Assembly (NCBI RefSeq): GCF_041146395.1 | Contig: NC_091012.1 | Location: forward strand, 17,164,193 to 17,228,192 | Reading direction: 5' to 3' | Origin: Eulemur rufifrons | Taxonomy: Eukaryota > Chordata > Mammalia > Primates > Lemuridae | Length of the DNA: 64,000 nt | Shown here: piece after piece, positions 13,745-26,429 of the stretch | Layout: each line of letters starts with the position of its first letter | Numbering within the stretch: position 1 is the stretch's first letter | The notes under the pieces: generated by a model | The model's database searches: none | The model's input: only the letters and a program-made list of their open reading frames with translations | What the model was told of the DNA's origin: nothing | Position numbers and translations under genes: made by a program

Positions 13745-13900
13745 CCTGGGCAAGTCACTGCCCTCCTTGGGTCTCTGTTTCCTCATCTGGAAAATATAGG
13801 GGTGATGAGCTTGTTGTGCATGCCTCACAGCCTCATGATGACATTCAAGGGAGGACAGGAATGTGAGGGTGCTTGTGCCTGGCTCTTCCTCAGAGGGATG
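13745..13900 (+). repeat. MIR SINE
   Basis: GGGCAAGTCACTGCCCTCCT, then CTGTTTCCTCATCTGGAAAA, matches the MIR core. Confidence 0.8.
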
Positions 13901-13924
13901 GTGGTGAGAACAATGACGACAGCT

Positions 13925-14045
13925 ACATGACACTGAGTCCTCAGGAGACCCTGTGAGGTAAGTGTGGTTCCCATGCCACTCTCCAGATGAGGAACTGTCT
14001 CAGGGCGGCCAGGCTGCATGCCCAAGGTGACACAGTGAGTGAATG
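13925..14045 (-). repeat. MIR SINE
   Basis: CCAGATGAGGAACTGTCTCA, then GCATGCCCAAGGTGACACAG, is the antisense MIR core. It is back to back with the preceding MIR. Confidence 0.75.
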
Positions 14046-14895
14046 TTGCAGTTGGGAGTGCATCTAGAATGAGAGCTCATGGAGTGATCATAGCATTGCA
14101 CCAGCTGACTCAGGCCAGGTATCCAGGGCCCAAAGCCGGGGGGGCTGTGGTGTAACTCGGTGAGGGGAGGATGGTCTCACTGACCTTGTCCCTGACCCTA
14201 GCAGGTGGCCACCCTGTAGAGGAACCCCCAGGAACCCTAGATGAAGCAGCAAAGGCTGAAGAAGGTGAGTGGGCTTGTGGCTTCAGGGAGTCAGAGGACA
14301 GGGTTCTCTCTCCCAGCTGGAGGCCTCCACACCAAGAGAGCAGGGACTTTCCTGCCCTAGCTCTTCCCTCTTGCAGCCCCGGTGCCTGAAATGCCTCCAT
14401 CAGAGAGATCAGAGCAAGGGCCTGGAAGAATATGGCAGTTTTGAGGCTGGGGGCACAGGTCTCAGGCTGGGGAGGGCCGGTCTGGGATTGAGGACAGATG
14501 TGGGGATGGGACAGCAGGTGTGGGGTTCCCAGGTGGAGTGGTGTAGAATTTCAGGTGCCTGGGTGGTGTGGAGGGAAGGTCTGGCATTCCAATGGGAGCA
14601 AGGGGGGTGGTCAGAGGTTCCGAGGGTGGGGTTGGGGAGCGGGAAGCTGTCTGTGGTCTGGAGCCAGGCATGCCATGTATTCCAGGGGCTGGGGACTGGT
14701 GCTCACCCAGAGACTTACCTGCTGGCAGGCTCCCCACACCCATACCCCAGATGCTTGGCATCCTGCATAGTTCTGGATACTGGAAGCCCAAGATCAAGGT
14801 TCCAGCAGGATTGGTTTCCTTAGGGACCATGAGGGAAGGATCTGCTCCAGGCCTCTGTCCCTGGCTTGTAGATGGCATCCTCTCCCATGTCTTCT
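14046..14895. other. GC-rich sequence, no recognised gene
   Basis: G-rich and repetitive in composition (GGGGTGG and GGGCTGGGG motifs). Frames of up to 184 codons on both strands show no recognisable protein and are best read as composition artefacts. Confidence 0.4.
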
Positions 14896-14899
14896 TGTG

Positions 14900-15110
14900 A
14901 TCTTCCCCCTATGTGCTTGTGTCCAAATTTACTCTTATTCTAAGACTACCTCCCATATTGAATTATGGCACACCCTAATGATCTCATTTTAAATTTATTA
15001 CCTCTGTCAAGACCCTATCTCCTAATATGGTAACATTCTGAGGTACTGGGAGTTAGGAATTCAATATATGAATTTTTGGGGTTGTGCAAGTTAGCTCATA
15101 ACATCCCCCT
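14900..15110. repeat. Old interspersed repeat, family unnamed
   Basis: The run CACCCTAATGATCTCATTTT, then ACATTCTGAGGTACTGGGAG and TTCAATATATGAATTTTTGG, belongs to a sequence that recurs widely in mammalian genomes. I recognise the pattern but not the family name. Confidence 0.5.
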
Positions 15111-15655
15111 ATCTCCCCAACCATTCCTTAGAAAATAGTGCCCCTAATAACTGACACATTTATTAATTTAGTTTTTTAAAGTCTCTCTACTTAAACATCA
15201 ACTCCAAAGGGCCAAATTCTTTATTTTGTTAACTGATGTATCTCCTGTGGCTAGCTCCCTGCCTGGAGACACAAAAATATTCATGAATTAGTGATGCATA
15301 CTATCAAGCCATTGCAAATTACTCTGTAAAAAAAAAAAAAGCAATGGCAGAGAAAGATGTTCAAGGTATAGTGTTAAGTGAAGAAAGCAACTTACAAAAA
15401 AACTCATAGGTAGCATAGTTTCATTTTAAAATTATGTACAAATAATTTATTTTTATTAAAATAAAACAGAGAAAGATGCAACAAAATGCTAATAGTAAGT
15501 AGCTTTTGGAATGTGATTATGATTTATTTTTCTCCTGTTTATGTTTCTTTTCTAACTTCTCTACAGTGAATATATGTTACTTCTGTAAGAGGCAAAATGT
15601 AATAAAAATTATTAACACTTAGATTTTTTCTCATAGCTTTAATTGACTGTTAAGA
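15111..15655. other. AT-rich unique sequence
   Basis: Contains an A13 run at 15329-15341. No AATAAA signal or gene similarity precedes it closely enough to call a retrocopy. Confidence 0.35.
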
Positions 15656-15659
15656 AAAA

Positions 15660-15955
15660 AATATTATTTTTTTTTTTCTTTTGAGACAAGGTCTCACTCT
15701 GTTGCCTGAGTTAGAGAGCAGTGGCCTCATAATAACTCACTGCAAACTTGAACTCCTAGGCTCAAGCAATCCTCCTGCCTCAGCCTCCCAAGTAGCTGGG
15801 ACTAAAGGCACGTGCCACCATATCTGGATATTCTTTTCCATACTTTGTAGAGTCAGGGTCTTTCTATGTTGCTCAGGCTAGTTTGAACTCCTAGCCTCAA
15901 GTGATCCTCCCACCTTGGCCTCATAAAGTGATAACATTACATTTATGATCTGCCA
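15660..15955 (-). mobile_element. Alu, diverged dimer
   Basis: Antisense Alu: poly-T, GAGACAAGGTCTCACTCTGT, CAGCCTCCCAAGTAGCTGGG, and a second monomer to about 15955. About 15-20% diverged by eye. Confidence 0.9.
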
Positions 15956-16019
15956 TGCCATGCCATATGTTTCTTTTTCAGCGGGGAGTAATGGGAAGCA
16001 CAGTGAGTAGTCAATCTCT

Positions 16020-16175
16020 TGAAGCCCGGTGGCTGGAAACATGGCCTATGGAATATGTCTAGTCTGGGTTCAAGCTCTCACTTGACACTTCCTAGATTTT
16101 TGTTCCCAGGCATGTCTGTCACTCATACTGTCCTAGTATTTCATCTGTAAAATGGTGTAATATTGGTACTCACAG
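16020..16175 (+). repeat. MIR SINE, diverged
   Basis: GGGTTCAAGCTCTCACTTG, then TATTTCATCTGTAAAATGGT, gives the MIR outline. Confidence 0.6.
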
Positions 16176-16179
16176 GACA

Positions 16180-17940
16180 TGGGGCTGTCTCCAGTCTCTG
16201 GACCATCCTGGAATTTCATTCTTTTGATCACATTGATTTGGAAATGTCAAGACGCCAAGGTTCAGAGATATGTCCCAGGTTTTGTTCCCCCTTTATTCTC
16301 TTTCAAAGGCAGGCCAAGCAATATCCAAATACCCCTCACATTGACTGGACACAGGGCCTTGACTAAGGTGAGATAACGAGCCACTTGCCACAGGCACCAA
16401 ATTTAAGGGTCACCAAAAACACTCAGTAATCATAATTTATATGTTGATGCAATATTTTTATAAATAAAAATGATGTGAAAAATCAAAATAAAAAGTATGA
16501 ACAAGAATCAACAATTTTAATAAAGACTGGATAAATATTACTTATTTTTCCTTTGCCTCAGGTACCAGTATGGTCAGCAAAGCACGACTTCTAGCCCACT
16601 GCCTGAAGGCAGTTGACCATTAGTTATATAAATCCTTATTAAATGCTTTTTAATTATAATTAATTGTCCAAATTATCTTAAGACTCAGAAGCAGCATTGC
16701 TCACTCTGTGATTGTTTGGCCTTCAGTCAAGGCCTTGTTAGGATGTCAGTAAGTAATGTATTCCTATGACCCTGTTTATTCCTTTCCCCTGTACAGACAC
16801 CTAATCACAGTTGCTACCCACTTACAGCTCTCTTACCTCATTAAGGACCCTGAGAGAAAGGTTTCTCTGTATTCTCATATAGAAACATAAAATGCCAGCA
16901 AAGCATGATTCCTACCGAAAAGAGCACTAAGCAGAGTTGGCAGATGTTGCAGACTTTTCCCCAGACACTTCTGGGGAAAGACACACATACCTTGGCATGC
17001 TTTGCTTCAAAAAAAAATTAGCATTAGCAAACAGTCCTTTTATTCAATCTACTTCCTTAGAGAAAGAACAATCCTGACATGGTGGGGTTAGGCAGGTCTT
17101 TCATCTCAGTGGAGGGCTTCCTGAGAGATATTCATATTACCATATCCTGGGGGTTTTGTGGGTTTTATAGTTTATGCATGTAAAGCAACTCAAAGTACAC
17201 ATCCACATGGCAGTTGCTAATTAAAAGTAACAATGAAAATCACATTTAAAATCCTATTTTATGTAATGGTTTCATTTTACATAAGACTCTTCATTTGCTG
17301 AAATCATAGATTCTAAGTTGCTCTGTCAAAGTGATCCCTAGAAAAATGTGATGTTCTAGGTGTGTGAATTTTGGAAATTTTCCATATTACTTGTTAGAGT
17401 GTGAGCTAGTGAATTTGGGTCTTAAGAAAGATTTCTCCAAAGTTTAAGACAGAAAGAGGAAAAAAGTTTATTTTACTTTTTCCAGACAGGAAAAAGGGCC
17501 AACATGAAAGAGGAAGAGGGAGAGTGTGTTGGCATAGAAGACCAGTTACTCAGACTTTTTACTTAGGAGTTGTAAAGAGAGTGAAGATGATTTATTGCTG
17601 TAGACAAATTAACAGGGTACTATGAATTGCTGCATCTGCTGCTTCTCTTTACTTAGTGGCAGGCAGATTAGAGAAGTGGCCATCTTTCCTTTGGAGACAG
17701 ATTTATTGCTTGATTGTGATCTTGTCATTGATTCTGCCCTTGAGATATAGTTTAGGGCAGAAACTGAGGCCTGTGCCTAGCACATCTGCTGTCCACTCAG
17801 GAACTCCTTGAGGCTATAAGAAAACACATTCTAAAAGGCAGTGAGCTGGCGAATGTAAAGAGAAAGATTTATATTTCCTTTCTACCTGCTTGGATCATTT
17901 CAGATGTTGTGAAGATGGAACCCCATGGTGTTCTTGTCAG
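16180..17940. other. Unique intergenic sequence
   Basis: No gene, RNA gene or repeat could be supported. Short frames only. Confidence 0.4.
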
Positions 17941-17942
17941 AA

Positions 17943-17990
17943 AGGAGAGAGGAGAGAGGAGAGAGAGAGAGAGAGAGAAAGAAAGCATGA
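17943..17990. repeat. (GA)n-rich simple repeat
   Basis: Imperfect GAGAGG units pass into GAGAGAGA and then GAAA units. Confidence 0.9.
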
Positions 17991-18970
17991 GTGTGTACAA
18001 GTGCTCGTATGATTTTTTATAGCCCTTACTATGGGTTAAATATTTTTTTCTGTTGTTTCACTAACAAGGCCATCCTTTCATTACTCTTCGTAGTTTGATT
18101 AATGTGTGTGTCATTTTTTAAAAAAAGTAAGTTGAATATATTATATATGACTATGTATATTAAAAATATAAGTGGACATCAGAAAATAGATTTAACTTGT
18201 GGCAAATTTGTTTCTGGAAGCATCTGCAGAAATTTGCATTCTTTCTACTTTCTAAAAAACCCAGAGGCCAAGGGGGAAAAGGGTTCTTTTGATGTCAGAT
18301 AGTGCATAAGACTTAGATTTCATTACAGTAGTGTTAGCTTAACCCATTATAAGGTGATGATCTGGTTACACTTCATAACAGGGATGAAACTGGTTTTGAG
18401 GTTTTGAGTTTTTTTCCTTCAGTTGAAGGAATGCTGCTCACCACACCTTCCCTACCTCCCCATGTTTTTAGATTGATGGGTTCACTAGAGAAGTGAAACA
18501 CATTGGGTATTATACTGCCGTGTTCTGACTAGTCTGAGACCACTATGCTATGAAGGATGTCTGACCAGTTCTAGATATGCCAGCCTTCAGTGGCTAGGTG
18601 CCTGACATGCAAGTCATCGGGGACTTCCAGTCTCAGGCAATGTGATAAGGAGAAGAGAAGAAAAACCCAGCTGACAGCTAGAACTGACGCTCTAGACATA
18701 AGGCCACAGGTGGGCAGTCTCAGCCAGGGCCAATCACCAGATCCACTCCAGCTGAGGCCCCAGTCATCCTGGCGAGGGGTGAACAGTCCCTACTGTGGCC
18801 TAATTTCCTGACCCAAACTCATCACCATTACAAAATGGTGGTTGTTTTAATAAAACAAAAATGCTACAGAAGAATAGAAAGCAGAAGCAGAGGCATAAAT
18901 GAAAGTAGAAAATACTGAAAAATAAGGAATCATTGTAAACTGTTGAAAAATTGTGATTGTTGGTACTCTC
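17991..18970. other. Unique intergenic sequence
   Basis: Nothing recognised. Frames of 66-73 codons have no similarity that I know. Confidence 0.4.
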
Positions 18971-18974
18971 AATT

Positions 18975-19315
18975 CAACTTGTTTATTCATTTACTCAAGA
19001 AGAATGTATTAAGACTGCTACAACAAGCTAGACACTATACTTAGTGTAGGGGATACAAAAAAATAAACGCAATAGCTCTGTCCTAAGGGAGTACCTACTT
19101 TTATGGGGGTGTGAGACAAGTAAAAAGTTACCATATAATGTGATAAATGTTGCTCTTAGTAAGAGTTTGAAGCAGGAACTGATTGCATTGAAGATATAGA
19201 ACCTCACAGCCTTGCAGGAATCAGAGAAGCATTGCAGAGGAGGCTCTGCTTGTGATAAGGCTCAAAGAATAAGTAGAGGTTTATCAGATGGCCAAGCTGA
19301 GCAACTACTGAAGTT
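18975..19315 (-). repeat. L2 LINE 3' portion
   Basis: Antisense L2 outline: CTAGACACTATACTTAGTGT, GGGGATACAAAAAAATAA, then GATAAATGTTGCTC and a purine-rich tail. Confidence 0.6.
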
Positions 19316-19689
19316 CCAATTCTTTGGATTTTTGAGCTAATGCTAAGGCAGCCAAGATGAGGGCAAGCCTGGTTTGGACACCATGGCTTCAGTTGCTCTT
19401 GTGGTCTCCAAGTTGTTCTTTACCTCTCCTGGGAAAAGCATTGGTTATATTGATTACAAAATCAGAATTTTTTATAGAAGTATTCTCTTTCATTTGTGTG
19501 GAGCTACTGGAGAGAAACAGCTTGTGTGGTGTGTGGCATTACGCAACCCAGGTTCATCACATGAGCACCCTACAGAAGCCAAATCTGCTCAGCTGAGGAG
19601 CTGAAGCCCCAGTCCCAATAAAATGTAATCTAAGTTGGTGAGTTTTTATTTTTTTGGTGTTCTTTCTGTACACAATTGTCTCTTTATTG

Positions 19690-19975
19690 TTAGAGACAAG
19701 GTCTCACTCTGTCACTCTGGCTGCAGTGCAGTGGCATAGTCATAGCTCACTGCAGCCTCAAATTCCTGGGCTCAAGTGATCCTCTGTCTCTTCCTCCCAA
19801 GTAGCTGGGACTACAGACATGTGCCACCATGCCCAGCTAAATTTTTTTCTTTTTTGTAGAGTTGGGGTTTCATTATATTACCCAGGCTGGTGTCAAACTC
19901 CTGGCCTCAAGCAACCCTCCATCCTCAGCCCCCCAAAATGCTGGGATTATAGGCATGAGCCACCACACCTGACCA
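19690..19975 (-). mobile_element. Alu, diverged dimer
   Basis: GAGACAAGGTCTCACTCTGT through AGTAGCTGGGACTACAGACA to GCCACCACACCTGACC. Full dimer in antisense. Confidence 0.92.
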
Positions 19976-19979
19976 AACC

Positions 19980-21260
19980 TGTCTCTTCAGACAAGTTTTC
20001 TTGGCCCTACATCCATCATGATTGCTTTCCTAATCTCTTCTGACAGAAAAATTCTAGAAGTAATTCAGGATGGACTCCATACTAGCAGTGGGTTGAGAAA
20101 ATTTTTAGATTTCCTACAGCACCTAGAAAAATGGAACTGGAAGCAAATAAACCATTATAAAGCAGAGAACAGTAAAGGGCCAGAAAGTCAAAAAAGAAGC
20201 TCCCAGTCTCTCTTAAAACTGCAGTTCCTTCCTTGAACTTGCCTCACAAAATGCCCTGTTTGGAACTGAAATCACAGTGGACATTTGGGGCCAGAACTAA
20301 CCTGTCCAATGAGCAGAATCTGCCCTTGTGATATGGCAAACTGACACCCTTTTGATGTATTTTTCGGAGCATCATTTCAAATAAATTAGTATTCTCATCT
20401 CAACTGACTCACTTGGCAGCAACAAATCCACACACTGAGAAGAGAGAAGGCTGGAGAATATTTAAATAGTGGAAAGAAACAGTTAGAAGAGAAATTAGGC
20501 AGTTTATTAAAATACAAGTACCAGCACCATCAAATGCTCAATTTACTGAAAAAACTAGGTTATGCTTTTTTGAAGTTGGGAATGAGAGAAATCAAGTTGC
20601 TCCACAGCAAATCAGTTACAACAGTAATTTTAAACACTTTTGTTAACAGATGCCTTTGAGAATATGATAATAACTATAGACTCTCTGCCCAGAAAAAAAA
20701 TGTACATATAACTTACACACAAATCCTATTGTATTAAAACAACTAGTATGATAACAAAATGGAATTCATTTGGTAACAGCACACACACAATAATCCTGAT
20801 CTCTTGGCCACCATAAAAATCTTTCTTCCATCTGACATAAAGTTTCATTCTATAGAATGAAGTTTAAGGTTCTCTCCACTTTTTTAGTCCTCTTAGCTTA
20901 AGAAAAGATCATTAAAAACTCCTTGTATGTTTTCTATATGTGTTTGTAAATGGCAATGAAATTTTATTGTGATTATTCTTGGTTTAAGCTAAAACTTCCC
21001 TGATATTTTCTTACAGATTGTGGCACAGAGTGCTAGTTGTCATACTTGTGCATTAGTCACCTTAGCTATGTGACTCTATTTTTTGAGCCTCACTTACAGC
21101 TAGGTATGGCCATGTATCTTAGCTTTAAGCTGACGATTTGTAAGCCCTGTGTTATGTGGACTTCTGAAAAATCTTCCTTCTTCATCCCTTCCTCCCCCTT
21201 GCTGAGGAGATACATAGCTTCTGATCAATAGAGTTCCTAGGCCCATAAAGCTGGTGATGT
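19980..21260. other. Unique intergenic sequence
   Basis: Nothing recognised beyond AT-rich DNA and short frames. Confidence 0.4.
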
Positions 21261-21264
21261 TGGG

Positions 21265-21418
21265 CAACACTGTCTGTTGACTCTCTTACTAGAACATAAA
21301 TTTCATGAGAACAGAAACCTTGCAGATCTTGGTCAAACAACATCCCCAGCACTTAAAAAGTGTGTCACATGTTGTATGGGCTCAGGTATTGAATGGTTAC
21401 TGGATGAATGAATGAGTT
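21265..21418 (+). repeat. L2 LINE 3' end
   Basis: Sense L2 3' end: AGAACATAAATTTCATGAGA, CATCCCCAGCACTTAAAAAG, and terminal ATGAATGAATGAG. Confidence 0.7.
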
Positions 21419-21457
21419 TACTCCAGACCCATATAAACAAGATCTCAGCTTCTTTCA

Positions 21458-21785
<328 letters not shown>

Positions 21786-21789
21786 AAAG

Positions 21790-22910
21790 ACAGAAAGGAA
21801 AAGAAAACACTTGTTTAATACAAATCACATTACTCTTCTTTCCTTCCTCTTTGCTCTCCCAGACTTGCCACTGTCATAGGATAGGTGCTTATTTTCTTAA
21901 TGCTCTCCAATATTCCATTCCAACAACATGTTTTTAACTCAATTTTTATAAAAAGGCTTCCCAATATCTTCCTGCTTAGTCAGTTTAAAATTCTTCAATT
22001 TTCCAGGTCATGTAATATGTATTTTTGTGTGTGTTTATTGTTAAATGCAGACACTATTTTGTAACTTAAAATAGGCATCATCTCAAGTCTACAAGAACTA
22101 TCCAAAATAGTATGTAATGACATTCCAAGGACTTCAGACATTATTATTAATATTATCACAGAATGCAGCACTAAATCCTAAGCATTTACTAACACTAGAT
22201 ATTAGTTACTGAGACTGAACTTTGTTGAATCTTTTCCCATTCCACTGTGGTCTTCCACATTTCAACATATCACTGATTTTTGTTTTTAAACTTTACTTAA
22301 ATATTTCAAATAGAATAGAATAAGAATAAATACTAATCATTCCTGCTTCCCTGACTTTTTCATTCTGTTGTATTTAAAAGATAACACTGCTTCTGGCTCT
22401 TTTTGTGGTCTTGTATGTGTTTATAAGGTTTGTAAATATTCACTTTTTGCCATTACATATAATTTTCTTATTTTTTTTTACTCTTCTCCTGATGTTGTTG
22501 CTACTTCTTTTAACTATTTGGGGTAAACTTAGTCCCATCTTCCACTTTTATGATATATCTATTTATACTTGAGCTCCTTGATTTTTGTGGAAATTTCTTT
22601 TCCATTGACCCACCTTTGAGGAAAGATATTATCTGTTTGAGTTCTTTTTTAGGTGTATTGAGGTCTTGTGAAGTGTAGACTTCTCTATTTATCAATCCCT
22701 TTTTCCCAGAGTAGTTTTCCAAGTAGAAATCTATTAAAATAGAGAAACATAAAGGTCAGTGAGAGAGCTCTTCCTAAACCCCTCCTCTACCAGGAATGAC
22801 TTTATAGTCACATGGGTCTTTTCTCCCTCCTTACTCTTGTATTTGTCCAAAGATAATGTTTCCCTACTTTGGATTGCATCCACTTCTACCTTCTTGGGGA
22901 CCTTGTGCCA
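21790..22910. other. AT-rich unique sequence
   Basis: No feature recognised. Confidence 0.4.
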
Positions 22911-22914
22911 TTAA

Positions 22915-23760
22915 TTTTTTTTTTTGGGTGTTTGAATTATGAATTTATTTACAACTTGCCTAGGTTATAATAAATGATTACTGTTCTATTATACAAACAT
23001 AATAGTAAATGTTTCTTTTAAATACAAAGACTGCAAATGAATACATGAAAAAATTACACACATGTACGATATTTATAATTTATAAATGCAAAGTTAAGAC
23101 CTCTTTAAGTTATTGCACTTGTGCATTATACAAAGATTTTTATGTCATACATACAAAATTATTTTTTTAATTTACTAACTCATCAACTATGATAAAGTTG
23201 AATATTGTTAACTTGAAATTCTTTCTCTTTCCAATAGAGAGCCTATCAAAACTTTGGATGCAGATTTGTTGACTCTACAAATCAGTTCTTACGAGCATTG
23301 TATTTTTGATAGCACATAAACTCTATTACACTCCAGCAGCTTTTGGTCAGCAAGGAGATCATCACCTGCAAACTCTTAGATGCCGTATCTAGATACAGAT
23401 ATAGAATCACTTTTGTTCATATGTTCATGTAAAGAAAGTCACCTGTCTTCTCAGAAAGAATCAAGATGCTGAATTTGTACAAATTTTGGTAAACACAGTG
23501 TTTTGGGCAAGCACGTAATTTCAGATAGGTAGGGGCATTGTGTAGAAATACCTCTGTGGATAAATCTATTGTACTTTCAATTTGCACACTAAATGAACAC
23601 ATAGCATATACACCATATAACACATCAGATGGAAAATAATGTTTCCATATGTCATTTATACAGGCTATTTCAGATACAGCATAGGAATGGATATTAAAGT
23701 GACTAAAGAAAAAAATAAAGACTGTAATGCCCATGGTATAATGATATTTTAGTTGGGCTT
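22915..23760 (-). pseudogene. Candidate 3'-UTR retrocopy (parent unknown)
   Basis: On the minus strand an AATAAA (22949-22944) lies 18 bases before an A11 run (plus-strand T11 at 22915-22925), the normal cleavage spacing for an mRNA 3' end. The preceding ~800 bases are AT-rich, low in repeats and 3'-UTR-like. A 105-codon minus-strand frame at 23734-23417 shows no known domain. I found no target duplication and cannot name a parent gene. It may equally be ordinary AT-rich DNA. Confidence 0.3.
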
Positions 23761-24700
23761 AAGTATTAGATAATACACTTTTAAAACTTAACTTACAATA
23801 GAAATAAAACCTTTCCACTTAAACTTCTGCCAATACACAGTACTATAAAAACATTGGTTGAAAACTGAACTGTGTAAACCAACTTCCTATTTGGCAAACT
23901 CTGGACTCAGCTGTGTCTGTCTTGGTCCTTAGGTGACGTTACTCACCCCCCACAGAACCATGCCCTGTGTGATTGCAGTTGCAGTTTTCTCACACCTGCA
24001 GGAAAGAGCAGGTACACTATATCCGACTTAAAAAGCACTGCTTTCCATTGTTGAGGGAAGAAGAGAAAAATCAAGTGAAGATAGTAATGCTTCTTGGGAT
24101 TTTAAATGTGTTTCTTGGGAAACATTGACATGTCTTTCTTTTTGTTCTATCTTCTTAATTTGGAACGAGCACACCACTGAAACTTTATTCTTTCTTTTTT
24201 GCTATTTTTATCCATCACATAAAATGCATCCAATGCTTCAGATAACCAAAATATCCAGTTTAAAAAAAGATTTAAGAAGTGTGTACTGCATTGGATATCA
24301 CGTATTTAAACTTAATATGAATGTATAAAGAAGTCAGCAAAAGGTGTATCAGGATAACTGCTTATGCTCATGTAAAAATATAACAGCCATGCGCTGGCAA
24401 GTCTCCTCTAACTTTAAGATTTTATTTCACCCTTGGCTCTTACCCTTTCACATAAACTATGCTCAATTTTTTATCTTGAAAAGAAACTTCCTTACTCATA
24501 CATTTCCCTTTAACTAATACTACAACTCTCTTCTCAGTCAAATGTTTGGGAAAACAAACCCTCAGTTTCTGTCACTTTCTTACCTCTAGTTCACTTCTTT
24601 CCCCATTGCCTGCCATCCAGCTCACTCACACACATCCCCAGTCACTGAATTGCCATAGGCAATGGCATCTGTAACCTTCCTCTCCTCCTGGTGACATTTG
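23761..24700. other. Unique intergenic sequence
   Basis: Nothing supported. Confidence 0.4.
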
Positions 24701-24704
24701 ACTG

Positions 24705-24795
24705 TGTTCTTTAGGGTATTACATATCGAGTGCCTATTGAGCAAGCACTGTGCTAGGTGCTGCCATTACAGAAATGAGAAGAGCAGATGTCATCC
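24705..24795 (-). repeat. L2 LINE fragment
   Basis: TGCCTATTGAGCAAGCACTG, then TGCTAGGTGCTGCCATTACA, is the antisense L2 3' end. Confidence 0.7.
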
Positions 24796-25096
24796 CCATT
24801 GTGATGGGACTCACTTGATCAGGTTTCACTGCTCAGTTTTGCAGGCTTCACTTAATGCCTCTTAACTTTGCCTATTCTCCAAGTCTCTTTCCTTTCCAAC
24901 CCCCATTATTATACACAACTTCTCATGGTAATCGCTTCTATACCCATGGCTTCAATCACTTTCTATATGCTCTGATGACAACACAATTTTAAATTGTTTT
25001 TTATTTAACAACATTATTTTATACAAAATACCTCATTTGATAAAACAATAGATATGAAGTTATTCTGTGAAAGTAATCACTTAAAAATATGACATA

Positions 25097-25377
25097 CAAC
25101 CGGGTGTGGCTCATGCCTGTAACCCTAACAATTTGGGTGCCTTAGATGGGAATATTGCTTGAGGCCAGGAGTTCAAAACCAACATAACAAGATCTTGTCT
25201 CTAAACACACACACACACAAAATAGCAGGATATTCTGGCACATACCTGTAGTCTACGCTACTCAGGAGGTTGGGACAGGTGGGTCACTTAAGTCCAGAAA
25301 TTTGAGGTTACAGTAAGCTATTGTGATGCCACAGCACTCTAGCCTAGACAATGAAATGAGACTCTATGTCACAAAAA
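25097..25377 (+). mobile_element. Alu, diverged dimer
   Basis: CCGGGTGTGGCTCATGCCTG at the start, a CA-rich linker at 25205-25218, and GACTCTATGTCACAAAAAC at the end. Confidence 0.9.
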
Positions 25378-25539
25378 CTGTGAGATGCTTAACATATATA
25401 AATTTAAGGAAATTTTCCCAATTACTCGTAATGTTTGATTTATTATGTAATTTTTGAAAACATAAGTTGGGATGTCACAAAATGGATTTAGCCTACAGAG
25501 GTTTCAACCAGAGAATGCCATTTTAATGAGCCTTTTAGA

Positions 25540-25780
25540 GTCAAAAACTATCTCCTTCCACAAACCTATTCCTCTTCCTGCATTTTCTGTCTAGGAGAAA
25601 GGCACTGCCATCTACCCAGTCCCCAAAACTAAAGCCTTAGCTGCCGCTTTTGCCACCTACTCCTACTTTTCTTCCACACCAATCTTCCTACAGTATCTCC
25701 TAAATGACCACAAATCCTTTCCCTCCACTTCAGTCGCTGATACCGCCTTTAGTTTAAATCCTCACTCCTCTCCTAGATGA
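25540..25780 (+). repeat. Probable L2 LINE internal part
   Basis: Pyrimidine-rich run with the outline of sense L2 upstream of its 3' end (ATCCTCACTCCTCTCCTAGA). Strongly diverged. Confidence 0.35.
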
Positions 25781-25929
25781 ACATAAAGTCTGTTGTCCTG
25801 TTGCTTCTTTCAATCCCTCCTTACTGTGCAAGTGACCTCACTACAAACACATCTGCTAGTGCCTCTTCAACCTTACAGGGTTCAATACCTCTCATTTTCA
25901 AGGACAAAATTAAAACTACCCCAGCATCT

Positions 25930-26110
25930 AATTGGGGGTCAGAAACATCTAGGTTTGCATCCCAGATTCAAGCACTGTTCAGCAGTGTGACCTCAGATGA
26001 CAGAACTCTCTAAGCCTCTGTTTTCTCATCTGCCTGAACTCACTGATGGTTGCAACTGTTTCATACCCACAGTGCCTGGCACATAGAAGGGGCTTTAATG
26101 CATCCAGTTA
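25930..26110 (+). repeat. MIR SINE
   Basis: GTCAGAAACATCTAGGTTTG, CTCTAAGCCTCTGTTTTCTC, and CAGTGCCTGGCACATAGAAG at the 3' end. Confidence 0.8.
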
Positions 26111-26199
26111 TATGAAGGGAAAGCATTTTAAAGTTCACATCAAAAAGTTCTTCTCCTTTTTAAAAAGTATACTTGACTTTTTCCTTTAGTTTCTAATAA

Positions 26200-26425
26200 T
26201 CAGGGTCAGGCGCTTGTAGGAATCCAGATTGTCTGGGGTCAAATCCTTGTCTCACCAGCAGAGCAGTCATGTGACCTTGGGGAAGGTACTGCCTTCTGCA
26301 TGTCAATTTCTTTTGTATTAACAAAACCTAACACGTCATTGTTTGGGGGGTTAAATGAGTATACCACAGCTGGAATAGTATAGGGCACATAGTGCCTGCC
26401 AAATGTTAACTATTCATCTTCATGG
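26200..26425 (+). repeat. MIR SINE
   Basis: TGTGACCTTGGGGAAGGTAC, GGTTAAATGAGTATACCACA, then GGGCACATAGTGCCTGCC. Second MIR in tandem with the previous one. Confidence 0.8.
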
Positions 26426-26429
26426 AATC

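Noticed and set aside
13503..14900. Several overlapping 70-184 codon frames in GC-rich DNA
   Set aside because: Long frames are expected on both strands at this composition; no domain, no consistent splice sites, and MIR elements run through some of them.
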